A DNA stretch of 64,000 bases from Thermoproteota archaeon (GCA_029258915.1 JAPDJU010000005.1:1-64000); one strand, 5' to 3'. Positions 26,442 through 36,733 are shown, counted from the first letter of the stretch. Notes: a model not told the origin generated them from the letters alone. Numbers and translations are program-made.

Positions 26442-27455
26442 TTAATGTTTATGTTTACCTTTTTTCCTTAGAAATATAGACATTATGCCTCCATGACCTA
26501 ATTTGGCTATGTCTTTTCTGGTCCATTTTTCATCAGCCATAATTCTCGGCAGTAATATGTCAAGCGCGTTTTCTTCTTTGAAATAGATTATCCCTGAAGA
26601 AATACCTATTATCGGTTTAGAATTTAAATAAGCTATCATAGTCATTGTAGTGGGTTTTACTGGTATACCATACGCAATCACGTTAGCGCCTGTGGCAGCT
26701 ATTGCTTTAGGTGTTTTATCTGTAGGGTCAATACTCATGCCCCCTGTAAGAATAACGATGTCGTATTTTCTAATGTATTTAAGAATAGTATCTTTTATAA
26801 TGTCTTCCTGGTCAGGTACTATTATTTTTTCTACAAGGACTCCGCCATATTTTCTTACCTTTTTCTCAACTTTATCTGAAGCTAAATCCCTTATTTTACC
26901 CTCATATATTTCAGTTCCAACTACAATTAGCCCTACTTTCTTTCTTTTAAACGGTTTTATGTAAACTAATGGTATGAATTTCTTTAACCTCTTCTTTATT
27001 TCTTCAATTTCATTTCTGCTTATGGCTAATGGTATTAAGTCTACTATAGCAATTAACTCATTCTTTTCCACACCTATGTTCTCCCAGCGGGTAATAATAA
27101 CGTAGGTGCTTGAAAGATTGGCCTTAAAAACCCCTTCAATGTTAATCTTCAATAAACCTTTGCATTTAGCCAAAAGTACAGCTTTTCCCTCTTCAATATT
27201 TTTTACAAAAACATTAGGTCCAGCAATGTACTCTGCAAGTTCTCTAACCGCTTCATCTTCAAACACCGTATCCGCATTAAAACATTCCTCTATAAAAACA
27301 TAATAGTGTCCAGCTTTCTTCAGCAATTCTACATCATTGGGCTTAAGTACGTAACCTTTTCTAAAAATAGCTCCTTTAAAATTCTCTGTAATTAAAGTTA
27401 CATCATGTAATAGTTTCTTGCCGACAGCTTTCTCTACAGGTACAGGTTTCCACAA
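26442..27455 (-). CDS. Molybdopterin-binding domain protein (MoeA/MoaB-like)
   Basis: 337 residues. The N-terminal half resembles MoeA domains 1-2 (WKPVPVEKAVGKKLLHDVTLI, FKGAIFRKGYVL). The C-terminal half is the MogA/MoeA nucleotide and pterin-binding fold: IVVGTEIYEG, ILTGGMSIDPTDKTP, and YGIPVKPTTMTMIAYLNSKPIIGISSG. The longer frame starts at TTG 27494, but an AGAGGGGA site precedes TTG 27455, which I take as the start. It may take part in molybdenum or tungsten cofactor synthesis; a paralogue with another role is possible, since no other cofactor gene is near. Confidence 0.8.
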   Translation of the reverse strand: MWKPVPVEKAVGKKLLHDVTLITENFKGAIFRKGYVLKPNDVELLKKAGHYYVFIEECFNADTVFEDEAVRELAEYIAGPNVFVKNIEEGKAVLLAKCKGLLKINIEGVFKANLSSTYVIITRWENIGVEKNELIAIVDLIPLAISRNEIEEIKKRLKKFIPLVYIKPFKRKKVGLIVVGTEIYEGKIRDLASDKVEKKVRKYGGVLVEKIIVPDQEDIIKDTILKYIRKYDIVILTGGMSIDPTDKTPKAIAATGANVIAYGIPVKPTTMTMIAYLNSKPIIGISSGIIYFKEENALDILLPRIMADEKWTRKDIAKLGHGGIMSIFLRKKGKHKH

Positions 27456-27520
27456 GAAAGCATTCCCCTCTACTAGAGGTGAAAAAAGAAACAATATTTG
27501 AAATATACGGTGGGTTTTAG

Positions 27521-27595
27521 TGGGCCCGGGGGGATTTGAACCCCCGACCTCCGCCTCGTGAGGGCGGCGTCCTAACCAAACTAGACGACGGGCCC
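27521..27595 (-). tRNA. tRNA-Val (anticodon CAC)
   Basis: On the minus strand: acceptor arms GGGCCCG and CGGGCCC, anticodon stem CCGCC/GGCGG around CTCACGA (anticodon CAC), and T arm GGGGGTTCAAATCCCCC. Discriminator A. 75 bases, no intron. Confidence 0.95.
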
Positions 27596-27753
27596 CAACC
27601 CACTATAAAGCATATAGGAGGCTTAAAATTTTAAGCATTTTAGCTGTAGCTCTGTCTTACATCCCTCCTATTCATGCTCAGTTTTTGCCTATTCTGTATT
27701 CAGAATGAAAATGAGGATAAGACTGGTGGAGTTTTACATAAATGTTCTACATC

Positions 27754-28215
27754 TTATAAACGTTTTAATATTTCGTAAAGTGTTATTGATACGTAAGGTA
27801 CTATACCTATTTTCTCACACATATCCTCTATGTTGAATGGTCGACCTAATGCTAGGTCATATTTGGAAAATGCTTCTTCGCATCCAGGAAGTATTAAGAG
27901 AGTTTTCTGCTTTTTTATACTATTAACTATTTCCTCTACTTTAACTTCAGATTTTATAGTTGACGTTGCTATGAATGTTTTTTCAGGTTTCAAAATTTCA
28001 ACGGCATCTTTAAGCTCATTAACTATAAGTACTGATCTATTTTGCTTATAAGCTATCTTACTTACTTCTGGTATTCCTGTTTGAGCAGCAGAACCTGTAG
28101 GTTTTGATATAACAAGTAACCGTATTTGAGAAGCTAATGTATAGTTAAATATGAACTTAGCTATTTCAATAAGTCTCTGTACACTACTAATATCATGTAT
28201 TAGTACAATCAGCAT
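27754..28215 (-). CDS. COG4080-like archaeal protein (often named RecB-family nuclease)
   Basis: 153-residue soluble protein of a widespread archaeal family, recognised from the N-terminal MLIVLIHDISSVQRLIEIAKFIF, the KPTGSAAQTGIPEVSKIAYK segment and the C-terminal GIVPYVSITLYEIL. The family is labelled as a RecB-like nuclease, but its pattern of alternating beta strands with a GSAAQ-like loop is closer to a SPOUT methyltransferase. It ends a minus-strand cluster of transcription and RNA-modification genes (MBF1, HflX, Trm56, TFE, DNA methylase), with 12 bases between it and the DNA methylase gene. Confidence 0.6.
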   Translation of the reverse strand: MLIVLIHDISSVQRLIEIAKFIFNYTLASQIRLLVISKPTGSAAQTGIPEVSKIAYKQNRSVLIVNELKDAVEILKPEKTFIATSTIKSEVKVEEIVNSIKKQKTLLILPGCEEAFSKYDLALGRPFNIEDMCEKIGIVPYVSITLYEILKRL

Positions 28216-28227
28216 TGCTAAAACCCT

Positions 28228-29199
28228 CTAATATTTTTCCCTAAGATGTTCCAATACAACTTCAGCTATAGCTTTAGATAAAGGTACTGGTACAGATTCT
28301 CCAACCTGATTATACTGGACATCTCTTCCACCAAGAAATACGAAATTGTCGGGGTACCCCATGAGTCTAGCTTGTTCTCTCACTGTTAGAAACCTATCTT
28401 CGTATGGATGTATGAACCTTGAAGAACCTAAAACTGTAGGGGCTATTTTCTTAGGATGCAAACGTATTAGATTTGGTAATTGCCTACCTCTAAACCCATG
28501 GTATCTTATGAGTGCTTGACCCCATTTTAGTCTCCTTATTTTCCTTAGCTTTCTCCTACTTATAGGCGGAACATCATGGTTCATAACGTTAGATGATCCC
28601 AGTGGGGGTAGATTCTTTAAAGCTTCTTCTACTATGATTTTCTTATAGGTTCTCTTCGGCCTTATAGGTATGTTTGAAATGAAAACCCTGACTCTATGAG
28701 ACGGTGTACCATAGTCTTCAGCTTTTAAAATGTTAAAGAATATCTTCTCATAACCTGCGCTTTTAAACTCTCTAATTAGAGCTGTCTTTAATTCGCCCTC
28801 CATGATCTGAGGGACATTTTCCATTATAAATACTTCGGGTTTTAACTGCTTAACTATGCGTATAAATTCTAAAGTTAATTGGCCTTGCAGATCAACATAT
28901 AGTCTATCTAAAGGTTTTTCCTTCCTATTTGGGTTTGCTGCCGTAAATGGCTCGCACGGAGGACTACCTATTACCACATGAGGAATCTTTCCTTTAAGAT
29001 ATGACTGTATTTCATCAGAATATATGCTCTTTATGTCTTCGCATATTACTATGGCATTTGGAAAGTTTAGTTTAAACGTTTTTGCAACAGGTTCAAAGTT
29101 GTCTATGCCTAAAACTATGTTAAATCCTATGTCCTGGAATCCTTTAGAAAATCCCCCTGCTCCACAGAATAAGTCTATTACATTATAACACATTGTCAC
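28228..29199 (-). CDS. DNA (cytosine-5) methyltransferase
   Basis: Complete C5-cytosine DNA methylase, 323 residues. Motif I is DLFCGAGGFSKGF, motif IV GSPPCEPF with the catalytic Cys, motif VI ENVP, motif VIII the Arg pair in HRVRVF, and motif X GESVPVPLSKAIA. The target-recognition region is short (about residues 200-265, rich in Lys/Arg). No restriction endonuclease gene lies beside it, so it is a solitary methylase. It is placed between TFE (13 bases upstream) and the COG4080 gene in what seems a housekeeping operon. The recognised sequence is not known. Confidence 0.93.
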   Translation of the reverse strand: MTMCYNVIDLFCGAGGFSKGFQDIGFNIVLGIDNFEPVAKTFKLNFPNAIVICEDIKSIYSDEIQSYLKGKIPHVVIGSPPCEPFTAANPNRKEKPLDRLYVDLQGQLTLEFIRIVKQLKPEVFIMENVPQIMEGELKTALIREFKSAGYEKIFFNILKAEDYGTPSHRVRVFISNIPIRPKRTYKKIIVEEALKNLPPLGSSNVMNHDVPPISRRKLRKIRRLKWGQALIRYHGFRGRQLPNLIRLHPKKIAPTVLGSSRFIHPYEDRFLTVREQARLMGYPDNFVFLGGRDVQYNQVGESVPVPLSKAIAEVVLEHLREKY

Positions 29200-29212
29200 G
29201 TAATACCGTTAC

Positions 29213-30267
<1,055 letters not shown>

Positions 30268-31566
30268 TTAGCTCTCTATTTCTTTAACTTTCAGAATTTT
30301 TGCTCCCAAATCTTTTAGTTCATATAGTATGTTTTTTAGTTCATGGTTTCTTGTTATTAGCTCACAGAGATATAGCCCGTTTTTCTTTTCTAATAACATG
30401 AAGGGAGTTTTTATTTTACGTAGTTTGTCTTCAGAAAGTGCCATGCATATGAGAACTGTTTTTGGTCTTATAAACTTTGCAATAGCCTTTTTCACTTCAA
30501 TAATACCTGTTTGCTTTAAAGCTGAAGCATAAACTATTACAATGGATCCATCGTATGATTTCGCTATTTTATCATAAATAATTTTTGTTCTCCTTTTTGC
30601 TTCTTCAAAGTTATTTATAAGGTCTATTTTATTTGCAACTATTATTAGCGGTTTACCTGAAACACCTATTTTCTCAAATGTTTCTAATACTCCATTAATT
30701 TTCCTTATAATTTCTCTATACTCTTCCGCTATATCCACAATTAATATAAGAACCTTAGCTTTCAATATCTCCTCAAGGGTTGAGTAAAAGGCTTCAATAA
30801 TTTCTATGGGTACATAGTCTATAAAACCTACAGTATCTAGGATTAGCACTTTTGTCCCGTTAATGTGAGCTGATTTTATTTTAGGAGAAAGCGTTGTAAA
30901 TAATTCTCTTCCTGTTTCCTTGTTTTCACCTGTTAACGCATTAAATAATGTAGTTTTTCCTGCAGAAGTATATCCTACAATAGCTACGGTTATTAGACCT
31001 ATTTCTTCTCTTGACTTCCTAAGCTTATTTCTTTGCTCTCTTATTCTTTTTATTTCTCTTTCAATATGTGTTATTCTCCTTTTTATTAGTGAGTAGTACG
31101 ATTCTACTTTATATCCTCCAGCGCCCAAGAATCCAGGTAATTCGCCTATTTTCCTCTGCCTTATCCATTCTTTAACAATGGGTATTATATGTTTTAGCCT
31201 TGCCAGCTCTATCTGTAATTTTGCTTCTCTAGAACCAGCATGTTTATCAAATATTTCTAAAATTAACTGCACCCTATCGATTATTGTTGCATTGTTTAGA
31301 GCTTTAAAAAGGTTAAAATACTGAATAGGTTTTAAACTGCCGTCTATAATTACGGTTACTTTTTCTTTGTTTTTAGTAAGTTCCTTTACAACTTCCTTTA
31401 GTTCTTTAAGTTTACCCTTACCTATGAAGAATCTAGAATCAGGTCTTTTCCTGTTTTGCGCTACAACATTAACTACTTTATATCCTATGGTTTCAGCTAA
31501 GGCTATTAACTCTTCTATCTTGCCCTTGTTCTTTGGATTTATTGTAACTACTACAGCTTTTTCTAT
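30268..31566 (-). CDS. hflX: GTPase HflX
   Basis: Ribosome-binding GTPase. G domain: G1 GYTSAGKTTLFN, G3 DTVGF, G4 NKID, G5 ASAL. The N-terminal HflX domain is complete only if translation begins well before the first GTG (31272): upstream reads KAVVVTINPKNKGKIEELI, then RPDSRFFIGKGKLKEL and IIDGSLKPIQYFNLFKALN, the standard family sequence. The frame reaches back to the TAA stop of MBF1 (31573-31575), with no ATG, GTG or TTG before 31272. A GGAGGTT box overlapping the MBF1 end is 8 bases from ATA 31566-31564, the probable start (432 residues). Both genes share the same frame. Confidence 0.85.
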   Translation of the reverse strand: MEKAVVVTINPKNKGKIEELIALAETIGYKVVNVVAQNRKRPDSRFFIGKGKLKELKEVVKELTKNKEKVTVIIDGSLKPIQYFNLFKALNNATIIDRVQLILEIFDKHAGSREAKLQIELARLKHIIPIVKEWIRQRKIGELPGFLGAGGYKVESYYSLIKRRITHIEREIKRIREQRNKLRKSREEIGLITVAIVGYTSAGKTTLFNALTGENKETGRELFTTLSPKIKSAHINGTKVLILDTVGFIDYVPIEIIEAFYSTLEEILKAKVLILIVDIAEEYREIIRKINGVLETFEKIGVSGKPLIIVANKIDLINNFEEAKRRTKIIYDKIAKSYDGSIVIVYASALKQTGIIEVKKAIAKFIRPKTVLICMALSEDKLRKIKTPFMLLEKKNGLYLCELITRNHELKNILYELKDLGAKILKVKEIES

Positions 31567-31572
31567 TTTATA

Positions 31573-32103
31573 TTAACCTCCTCTCTTTTTTCTTATAACT
31601 ACTATGTCTCCTAAGGTTAGGTCTTCTTTAAATCTTCCTCTAACAGTATACTCTGAAACTGTAGGTTCCAACAACGATATTTTAAGTATTTTCTCAAGTT
31701 TTCTAGCCAATTCTAAGGTTGGTTTTAATTTTCCTGATTCTATTCTCCTAATTACAGATTCTTTTTCCCTAACTTTCTGCGCCAGTACCTCAGAGCTCCA
31801 TCCAAGGTTTTCTCTTGCTTTTCTAATCCTTTCAGCATAATCCTCAACTACTTCATACTCGTATTCTAATGATGACCTAATTTTTCTTGTTGACGAGGTT
31901 TTTCTTTGATATGTTGGAGTACGTGTCTGTACTGCTCTTAACGGTTTCCTTGTAATATAGGGAAAGACTGTGACATGTTTTAGAGGTTTTCTGCTGAGGA
32001 ATTTCATATAGCATGTCTGGCAGACAGTTAAAGTTACACCTTCAATAGCAACTTTAAATGCCTTACCTACTATTTTTTGTCCGCAAAGTTCACATTCAAC
32101 CAT
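31573..32103 (-). CDS. mbf1: Multiprotein bridging factor 1
   Basis: Archaeal MBF1, a conserved helix-turn-helix protein that binds the small ribosomal subunit and is related to the eukaryotic coactivator. Zinc ribbon CELC...CQTC at residues 4-32, a flexible basic linker, then a Cro/C1-type HTH at residues about 85-145 (RIRKARENLGWSSEVLAQKVREKESVIRRIESGKLKPTLELARKLEKIL). 176 residues. It heads a minus-strand operon with HflX, Trm56 and TFE. Its last codons form the ribosome-binding site of HflX. Confidence 0.93.
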   Translation of the reverse strand: MVECELCGQKIVGKAFKVAIEGVTLTVCQTCYMKFLSRKPLKHVTVFPYITRKPLRAVQTRTPTYQRKTSSTRKIRSSLEYEYEVVEDYAERIRKARENLGWSSEVLAQKVREKESVIRRIESGKLKPTLELARKLEKILKISLLEPTVSEYTVRGRFKEDLTLGDIVVIRKKRGG

Positions 32104-32250
32104 GTAATATTAACCTCTGAATTAAGGTTTACACTTTCTTCCTTAAACAGTTTCTGACGGTTTCAGCTAAGTATATGTTAGAGCAGTAGGTATTATAACA
32201 TTAGTTTATTAATGTGTAGATTGTAAGAATTAGGTAGAGGTTTTAGCTAA

Positions 32251-33420
32251 ATGGCTATAGCAAGTGATAGCGGGTTTCCGGATTTCGAGTCTATAATAGA
32301 ATATATTAGGCATTTGGAAAGACGTCTCAGAGAACTTGAAGTAGAAAGAAATGCTTTGAAAAGAGAGTTAGATTACTATAGGAGCGAGGTTGAAAAACTT
32401 CTTTCACCACCTCTCATTGAGGCACAGCTCTTAGAAATTCTTGATGATGGACGAGCTGTAGTTAAAAGTAGTACGGGGCCTAATCTTATCGTTCATATAA
32501 GTGAGAATATTGATCGTGAAAAACTAAGGCCAGGGGCTATTGTTGCTTTAAATCAAAGAGGATCAGCTATAGTTGAAGTGCTTCCTTCACACATTGACCC
32601 TTACATAAAAGCTATGGAAGTTATTGAAAGACCTGATGTAACATATAACGATATTGGTGGCTTAAAAGAACAAATTAAGGAGATAAAGGAAGCAATAGAA
32701 CTACCTTTGAAACGTCCGGATTTATTTAAAGCTGTAGGTATTGAGCCTCCTAAGGGTGTTTTGCTTTACGGCCCTCCTGGATGCGGTAAAACACTACTAG
32801 CAAAAGCAGTTGCTCATCATACAAATGCTACATTTATCAAGCTAGTTGCTTCTGAGCTCATAAGTAAATGGATCGGTGAATCAGCACGTTTAGTTAGAGA
32901 AGTGTTCAAGTTTGCTAAGTTTAAAGCTCCTAGTATAATTTTCATTGATGAAATAGATGCTATAGCAGCTAAAAGACTTGAAGTAGGAACAAGTGGAGAA
33001 AGAGAAGTTCAAAGGGCATTAATGCAGTTACTAGCTGAAATTGATGGTTTTGATCCGCTCGGCAATGTGAAAGTAGTTGCTGCAACTAATAGGCCAGACA
33101 TCCTAGACCCAGCACTACTAAGACCAGGAAGATTTGACAAGTTAATTGAAATACCTTTACCTGATGATGAAGGTAGATATGAAATATTTAAGATACATAC
33201 TAAGAAAATGAACTTGGCAAATAATGTGGACTTATGGGAGCTAGCTTTGAAAACTAAAAATGCAACGGGGGCTGATATTAAAGCAATATGTACTGAAGCA
33301 GGTATGAGCGCTATTAGAGAAGACAGAACTATAGTTTCAAGGGAAGACTTTTTAAAGGCTATAGGGAAAATTATGGGCAAGCTAAGATCTACAAAAGAAA
33401 CAATTTTCACATCAATTTAA
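32251..33420 (+). CDS. pan: Proteasome-activating nucleotidase (PAN)
   Basis: AAA+ unfoldase that feeds proteins into the archaeal 20S proteasome, 389 residues. N-terminal coiled coil ([19 protein letters not shown]), OB domain ([12 protein letters not shown]), then Walker A GPPGCGKT, Walker [12 protein letters not shown], and the arginine fingers in LLRPGRFDK. The C terminus ends TIFTSI and lacks the hydrophobic-Tyr-X motif that docks PAN on the 20S ring. The next genes encode a PUA protein and a PAC2-family protein, so the three may form a proteostasis cluster. A Cdc48-like paralogue is unlikely given the single AAA domain. Confidence 0.9.
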   Translation: MAIASDSGFPDFESIIEYIRHLERRLRELEVERNALKRELDYYRSEVEKLLSPPLIEAQLLEILDDGRAVVKSSTGPNLIVHISENIDREKLRPGAIVALNQRGSAIVEVLPSHIDPYIKAMEVIERPDVTYNDIGGLKEQIKEIKEAIELPLKRPDLFKAVGIEPPKGVLLYGPPGCGKTLLAKAVAHHTNATFIKLVASELISKWIGESARLVREVFKFAKFKAPSIIFIDEIDAIAAKRLEVGTSGEREVQRALMQLLAEIDGFDPLGNVKVVAATNRPDILDPALLRPGRFDKLIEIPLPDDEGRYEIFKIHTKKMNLANNVDLWELALKTKNATGADIKAICTEAGMSAIREDRTIVSREDFLKAIGKIMGKLRSTKETIFTSI

Positions 33421-33457
33421 AACCATTATAGAATTCGGCAAGGAAAGGAATCAGAAT

Positions 33458-33940
33458 ATGATAATAAGAAAGCCTACATCCTTAGAGCTAAAATTTCTAA
33501 GAGGGATAGCTAATTATCAATTTGGCAGAAATGTAGGTGATATTTTAGTACCAAATGAGGCTACAATAGCCATTTCTCCTTCAACTATGAGGATAAGACA
33601 TATAATGCTTAAAGATAAAATTATTATAACTTTAAGACCATCCGATGCGTTTTTCTCATTGCATATTTATGGAGGTATATTGTTGCATAAAAACTATTCC
33701 TCTCCTCTCTTCAGAGTTATAGTTAGAAATGATGTAGCAAGTTTCATAGCTGAAGGACACGATGTCTTTGCAAAGCATGTAGTTAACGTGGATAACGTAA
33801 TTAGAGCAGGTGACGAAGTAATAGTTGTTAATGAGAATGATGAAATCTTAGCTGTAGGCAGAAGCAAACTTTGTTCAGATGAAATGTTAAGTTTAAAAAG
33901 AGGTGTAGCAGTAAGAGTAAGACATGCTATTAAAGCTTAG
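33458..33940 (+). CDS. PUA-domain protein, archaeosine transglycosylase C-terminal-domain type
   Basis: 160 residues. The C-terminal part (AKHVVNVDNVIRAGDEVIVVNENDEILAVGRSKL) is a PUA RNA-binding domain. The N-terminal part (RGIANYQFGRNVGDILVPNEATIAISPSTMRIRHIM) matches domain C2 of euryarchaeal archaeosine tRNA-guanine transglycosylase, which in those enzymes lies just before PUA. In crenarchaeal-type genomes these domains are a separate protein. The catalytic transglycosylase at 34645-36273 lies next but one, on the opposite strand, supporting a shared role in archaeosine formation at tRNA position 15. Confidence 0.8.
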   Translation: MIIRKPTSLELKFLRGIANYQFGRNVGDILVPNEATIAISPSTMRIRHIMLKDKIIITLRPSDAFFSLHIYGGILLHKNYSSPLFRVIVRNDVASFIAEGHDVFAKHVVNVDNVIRAGDEVIVVNENDEILAVGRSKLCSDEMLSLKRGVAVRVRHAIKA

Positions 33941-33951
33941 GTGTTAACGCT

Positions 33952-34686
33952 ATGGCAAGAATTCATGTTATTTTGAAGAAGAAACTTGACCTAGAAAACT
34001 CAATACTTATAACGGGTTTTCAAGGAATAGGCGCTGTTGGATACATTGCTACTAAGCACCTTATTAGAGAGCTAAATGCTAAACGTATAGGCTTCATATT
34101 GAGCAGGTTTATGACAGACATAGTTTTCTTTGAAAACCATAAAGTTATCTTACCATATGAAATATACTATTTTTCAAATGATAAGACAAAACTTGTTTTT
34201 ATTTTAAATAATGCGCAACCGCTAATATATGATAGAGTTTATTTTGCCAAGAAAATTGTAGAATGGTGTACTGAGAACTCATTTTCTCAAGGAATATTTA
34301 TAGGTGGTTTAGATAAATCCACTAAAGAACTTGGAGAAAAACATACATTCAAATGCGTGCCATCAGCTAAGTATAAATCTAAAATTCCTGGGCCTTTGCT
34401 TAGTAAGGAGCTTGTTGTTGTAGGGCCTTTAGCCTTACTGATAGCATTTTCTGAAGTATATGATTTTCCTAGCATCACTATTTTACCTTACTCAGAAACG
34501 TTGAGGCCTGATCCTGCTGCAGCAGCTATCGCAGTGAAAGTCATCAGCGAAATGTTAAACCTCGATATAAGTGTTGAAAAGCTGTACGAAGATGCTAGAA
34601 CAATAGAGAAGCAAATGAAAAGATTTGAAGAATTTCAAAAGTTTTTAGAGAGAAGAGCGCATGGTAGAATTTCCCACTACATGTAA
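33952..34686 (+). CDS. PAC2-family protein (proteasome assembly chaperone-like)
   Basis: 244 residues with the PAC2 family start ILITGFQGIGAVGYIATKHLI and the conserved FIGGLDKS and PGPLLSKELVVVGPLALLIAFSEVY segments. Eukaryotic PAC2 and archaeal PbaB relatives help assemble the 20S proteasome. It shares a strand and probable operon with PAN, with the PUA gene between. A long C-terminal helix carries many acidic and basic residues. Its last 42 bases overlap the 3' end of the convergent transglycosylase gene. Confidence 0.85.
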   Translation: MARIHVILKKKLDLENSILITGFQGIGAVGYIATKHLIRELNAKRIGFILSRFMTDIVFFENHKVILPYEIYYFSNDKTKLVFILNNAQPLIYDRVYFAKKIVEWCTENSFSQGIFIGGLDKSTKELGEKHTFKCVPSAKYKSKIPGPLLSKELVVVGPLALLIAFSEVYDFPSITILPYSETLRPDPAAAAIAVKVISEMLNLDISVEKLYEDARTIEKQMKRFEEFQKFLERRAHGRISHYM

Positions 34687-36273
34687 TATATTTTCCATTA
34701 TTTCTGAAACATTGTTCTTATAGGCTAGTATTATAACTTGTTTTATAAGCTGATACAGTTTCTCACGGACTCTATATGCTAAATCTACATTTGTATCCCT
34801 AACTACTAATATCACCTTAGAATAAATCCCTTTATTTTTATCAAAATACTTGATGAATATATCCAGGGAGTTTTCTAAAACTTTATCGTCAAGGTCTTTT
34901 TCATGTTGAGAGAGGGGATAGGTTTCACTTAATTCTTCAGGGACAATGCCAAAATACGGCATGAAAGACAATATGTGTACATCTTCAAGTTTTCTTTTCT
35001 CTAGGTTTTCTCTTAGCTTAATATATACGCTTGTTCTCGTTAATGGCTTTTCTTCTAAGTCTAAGAATACTATGGACTTTCCTTTGTAAAATGGTGGTTT
35101 ATAATTGTTTAGTATTTTTCTATGGTGACGTAAGACTTCAGGTCTATTCATTGATAATATGTCATATAAGAAAATTCCATGAACTTCAGCTTTAATTGTT
35201 GGATGGTATTTCTCTAAATAATCTTTATACTTTGTGAATTCTTTAAATGCTTTAAGCAGTGAGGGATGACACTTACTACGTTCCTCTAATAAGTCCCATA
35301 AAGTGTTTTCTTTTATTGCTTGTTTTACTCTCTTTATTTCTTGTATTATGGCGTAAAGATTATGAATAGCTAAATATTTGACACGTTCATTTTTTGTCAT
35401 TTGCATGAGTTCTTTAGGTGTAAACTTCGAGCATATAGGGCAAGAACATGGGATATCTAATAACTCCTTAAGCCTCATAGTTCCATGAGAGAATATTAGT
35501 CTTTCATCCTTAGCGTATAGTATATATGAAGCAGAGTCAAATGTGTCAATACCTAGGGCTACGGCAAACGGAATAAACATTGGGTGTCCAGCACCAAAAA
35601 GATGAACTGGCATACTTGGCGGTATTACTTTTTTAACAGTAACTATCATGCGAATTATAGTACTGTAATCATATTTTTCAAGAATCTGTGTAGGGCTACC
35701 TATGCTAACTATGTCATAGGGTAATTCGAGAACTTTTTTCGCATGGTACTCTAATAAGTCTAGATACTTGCCTCCTTGAACAGGAAAAACCCATAATGTT
35801 TTCTCTCTTTTCATGTGCTTTAAACTTAAAATAGCTCTTCTAATGGTTTCTTCAACGGTCCACTTAGCTTCACTGTAGCTTGCAAAACCTCCTGTAGGTA
35901 CATCAAGAATTACTGCTATATCCGAACCTATATTTTCTTGGAATTTTACTATTTCTTCAGGTGTTACATCTATTCTACCATACTCTAAAATCTGGTACCC
36001 GCCGGAGTCTGTAACTATAGGTCCTGAGAAGTTTAGAAGCCTGTGTATGCCTTTTTCTAAAGCATCTTTTTCCATGTGCTTTTTTAAAATATAAGCATTA
36101 GTTATTATTGCTTCAAAGCCTATGTCTCTTATGGTATCTAAGCTTATCTCCTGCCTTATAGGGTTTATTACAGGAAAAAGTGTTGGTGTTTGTATTTTCC
36201 CATGAGCGGTTATTATTTCACCTATTCTACCAGCTAAGCTCTTATCTTTGATCTCAAATATTTCTTTCCTCAT
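34645..36273 (-). CDS. tgtA: tRNA-guanine(15) transglycosylase (archaeosine), catalytic protein
   Basis: Exchanges guanine-15 of archaeal tRNAs for preQ0. TIM-barrel catalytic residues are visible: Asp in SGPIVTDSGGYQI and Asp in FGAGHPMFIPFAVALGIDTFDSASY. The zinc site is CSCPIC with later His. 542 residues: barrel (1-340) plus the C1 domain (360-540), but without the C2 and PUA domains, which are encoded separately at 33458. It overlaps the PAC2 gene by 42 bases at its 3' end and is followed upstream by the Sm-like gene 26 bases away. Confidence 0.92.
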   Translation of the reverse strand: MRKEIFEIKDKSLAGRIGEIITAHGKIQTPTLFPVINPIRQEISLDTIRDIGFEAIITNAYILKKHMEKDALEKGIHRLLNFSGPIVTDSGGYQILEYGRIDVTPEEIVKFQENIGSDIAVILDVPTGGFASYSEAKWTVEETIRRAILSLKHMKREKTLWVFPVQGGKYLDLLEYHAKKVLELPYDIVSIGSPTQILEKYDYSTIIRMIVTVKKVIPPSMPVHLFGAGHPMFIPFAVALGIDTFDSASYILYAKDERLIFSHGTMRLKELLDIPCSCPICSKFTPKELMQMTKNERVKYLAIHNLYAIIQEIKRVKQAIKENTLWDLLEERSKCHPSLLKAFKEFTKYKDYLEKYHPTIKAEVHGIFLYDILSMNRPEVLRHHRKILNNYKPPFYKGKSIVFLDLEEKPLTRTSVYIKLRENLEKRKLEDVHILSFMPYFGIVPEELSETYPLSQHEKDLDDKVLENSLDIFIKYFDKNKGIYSKVILVVRDTNVDLAYRVREKLYQLIKQVIILAYKNNVSEIMENILHVVGNSTMRSSL

Positions 36274-36298
36274 ACATTATCCTCATATATTATAACGT

Positions 36299-36733
36299 TT
36301 AGGTTTGCAGTTCTTTCTCTTTAGACTCTATGTAGTCATTAAACAGTTTTCTTACTCTATCAGCTATTGGCCCTACCCCTTCTACTCCCTTCTCCGTTAC
36401 CTTAATTTTTTCTCCAATAACTACAATACCTGTTTCTTCGTATACTTTTACTAGGTTGGGGAAGTATCTTTCTAGTATTCTAGCAAATTCTCTTGCATCA
36501 AATAATGGCTTCTCTTTAGCTATAATTTCGGCAATAACGTCTCCCTTAATAATAACTTTGGGGTATGTTTTATTGCTAACTTTTACGTCTAAAAGACTTA
36601 TATTTAGTGAAGGATGATCAAAACCTGAAAGTACACCCTCAAACGTTTTTCCATCTTTTGTTATTATAACTACTGGTCTTTCTAATAATTCTGCTAGGTC
36701 TAGTAGGAACTTTCTCTGTGCTTCTTTACTCAA
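36299..36733 (-). CDS. Two-domain Sm-like archaeal protein (SmAP3 type)
   Basis: 144 residues. The N-terminal 75 residues form an LSm fold (Sm1 motif RPVVIITKDGKTFEGVLSGFDHPSLNISL, Sm2 motif VIIKGDVIAEI). An extra C-terminal alpha/beta domain follows (REFARILERYFPNLVKVYEE), as in Pyrobaculum SmAP3. Such rings bind RNA. The gene is divergent from rpoG; the two 5' ends overlap if rpoG used its upstream ATG 36718. It probably shares an operon with the transglycosylase. Confidence 0.85.
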   Translation of the reverse strand: MSKEAQRKFLLDLAELLERPVVIITKDGKTFEGVLSGFDHPSLNISLLDVKVSNKTYPKVIIKGDVIAEIIAKEKPLFDAREFARILERYFPNLVKVYEETGIVVIGEKIKVTEKGVEGVGPIADRVRKLFNDYIESKEKELQT

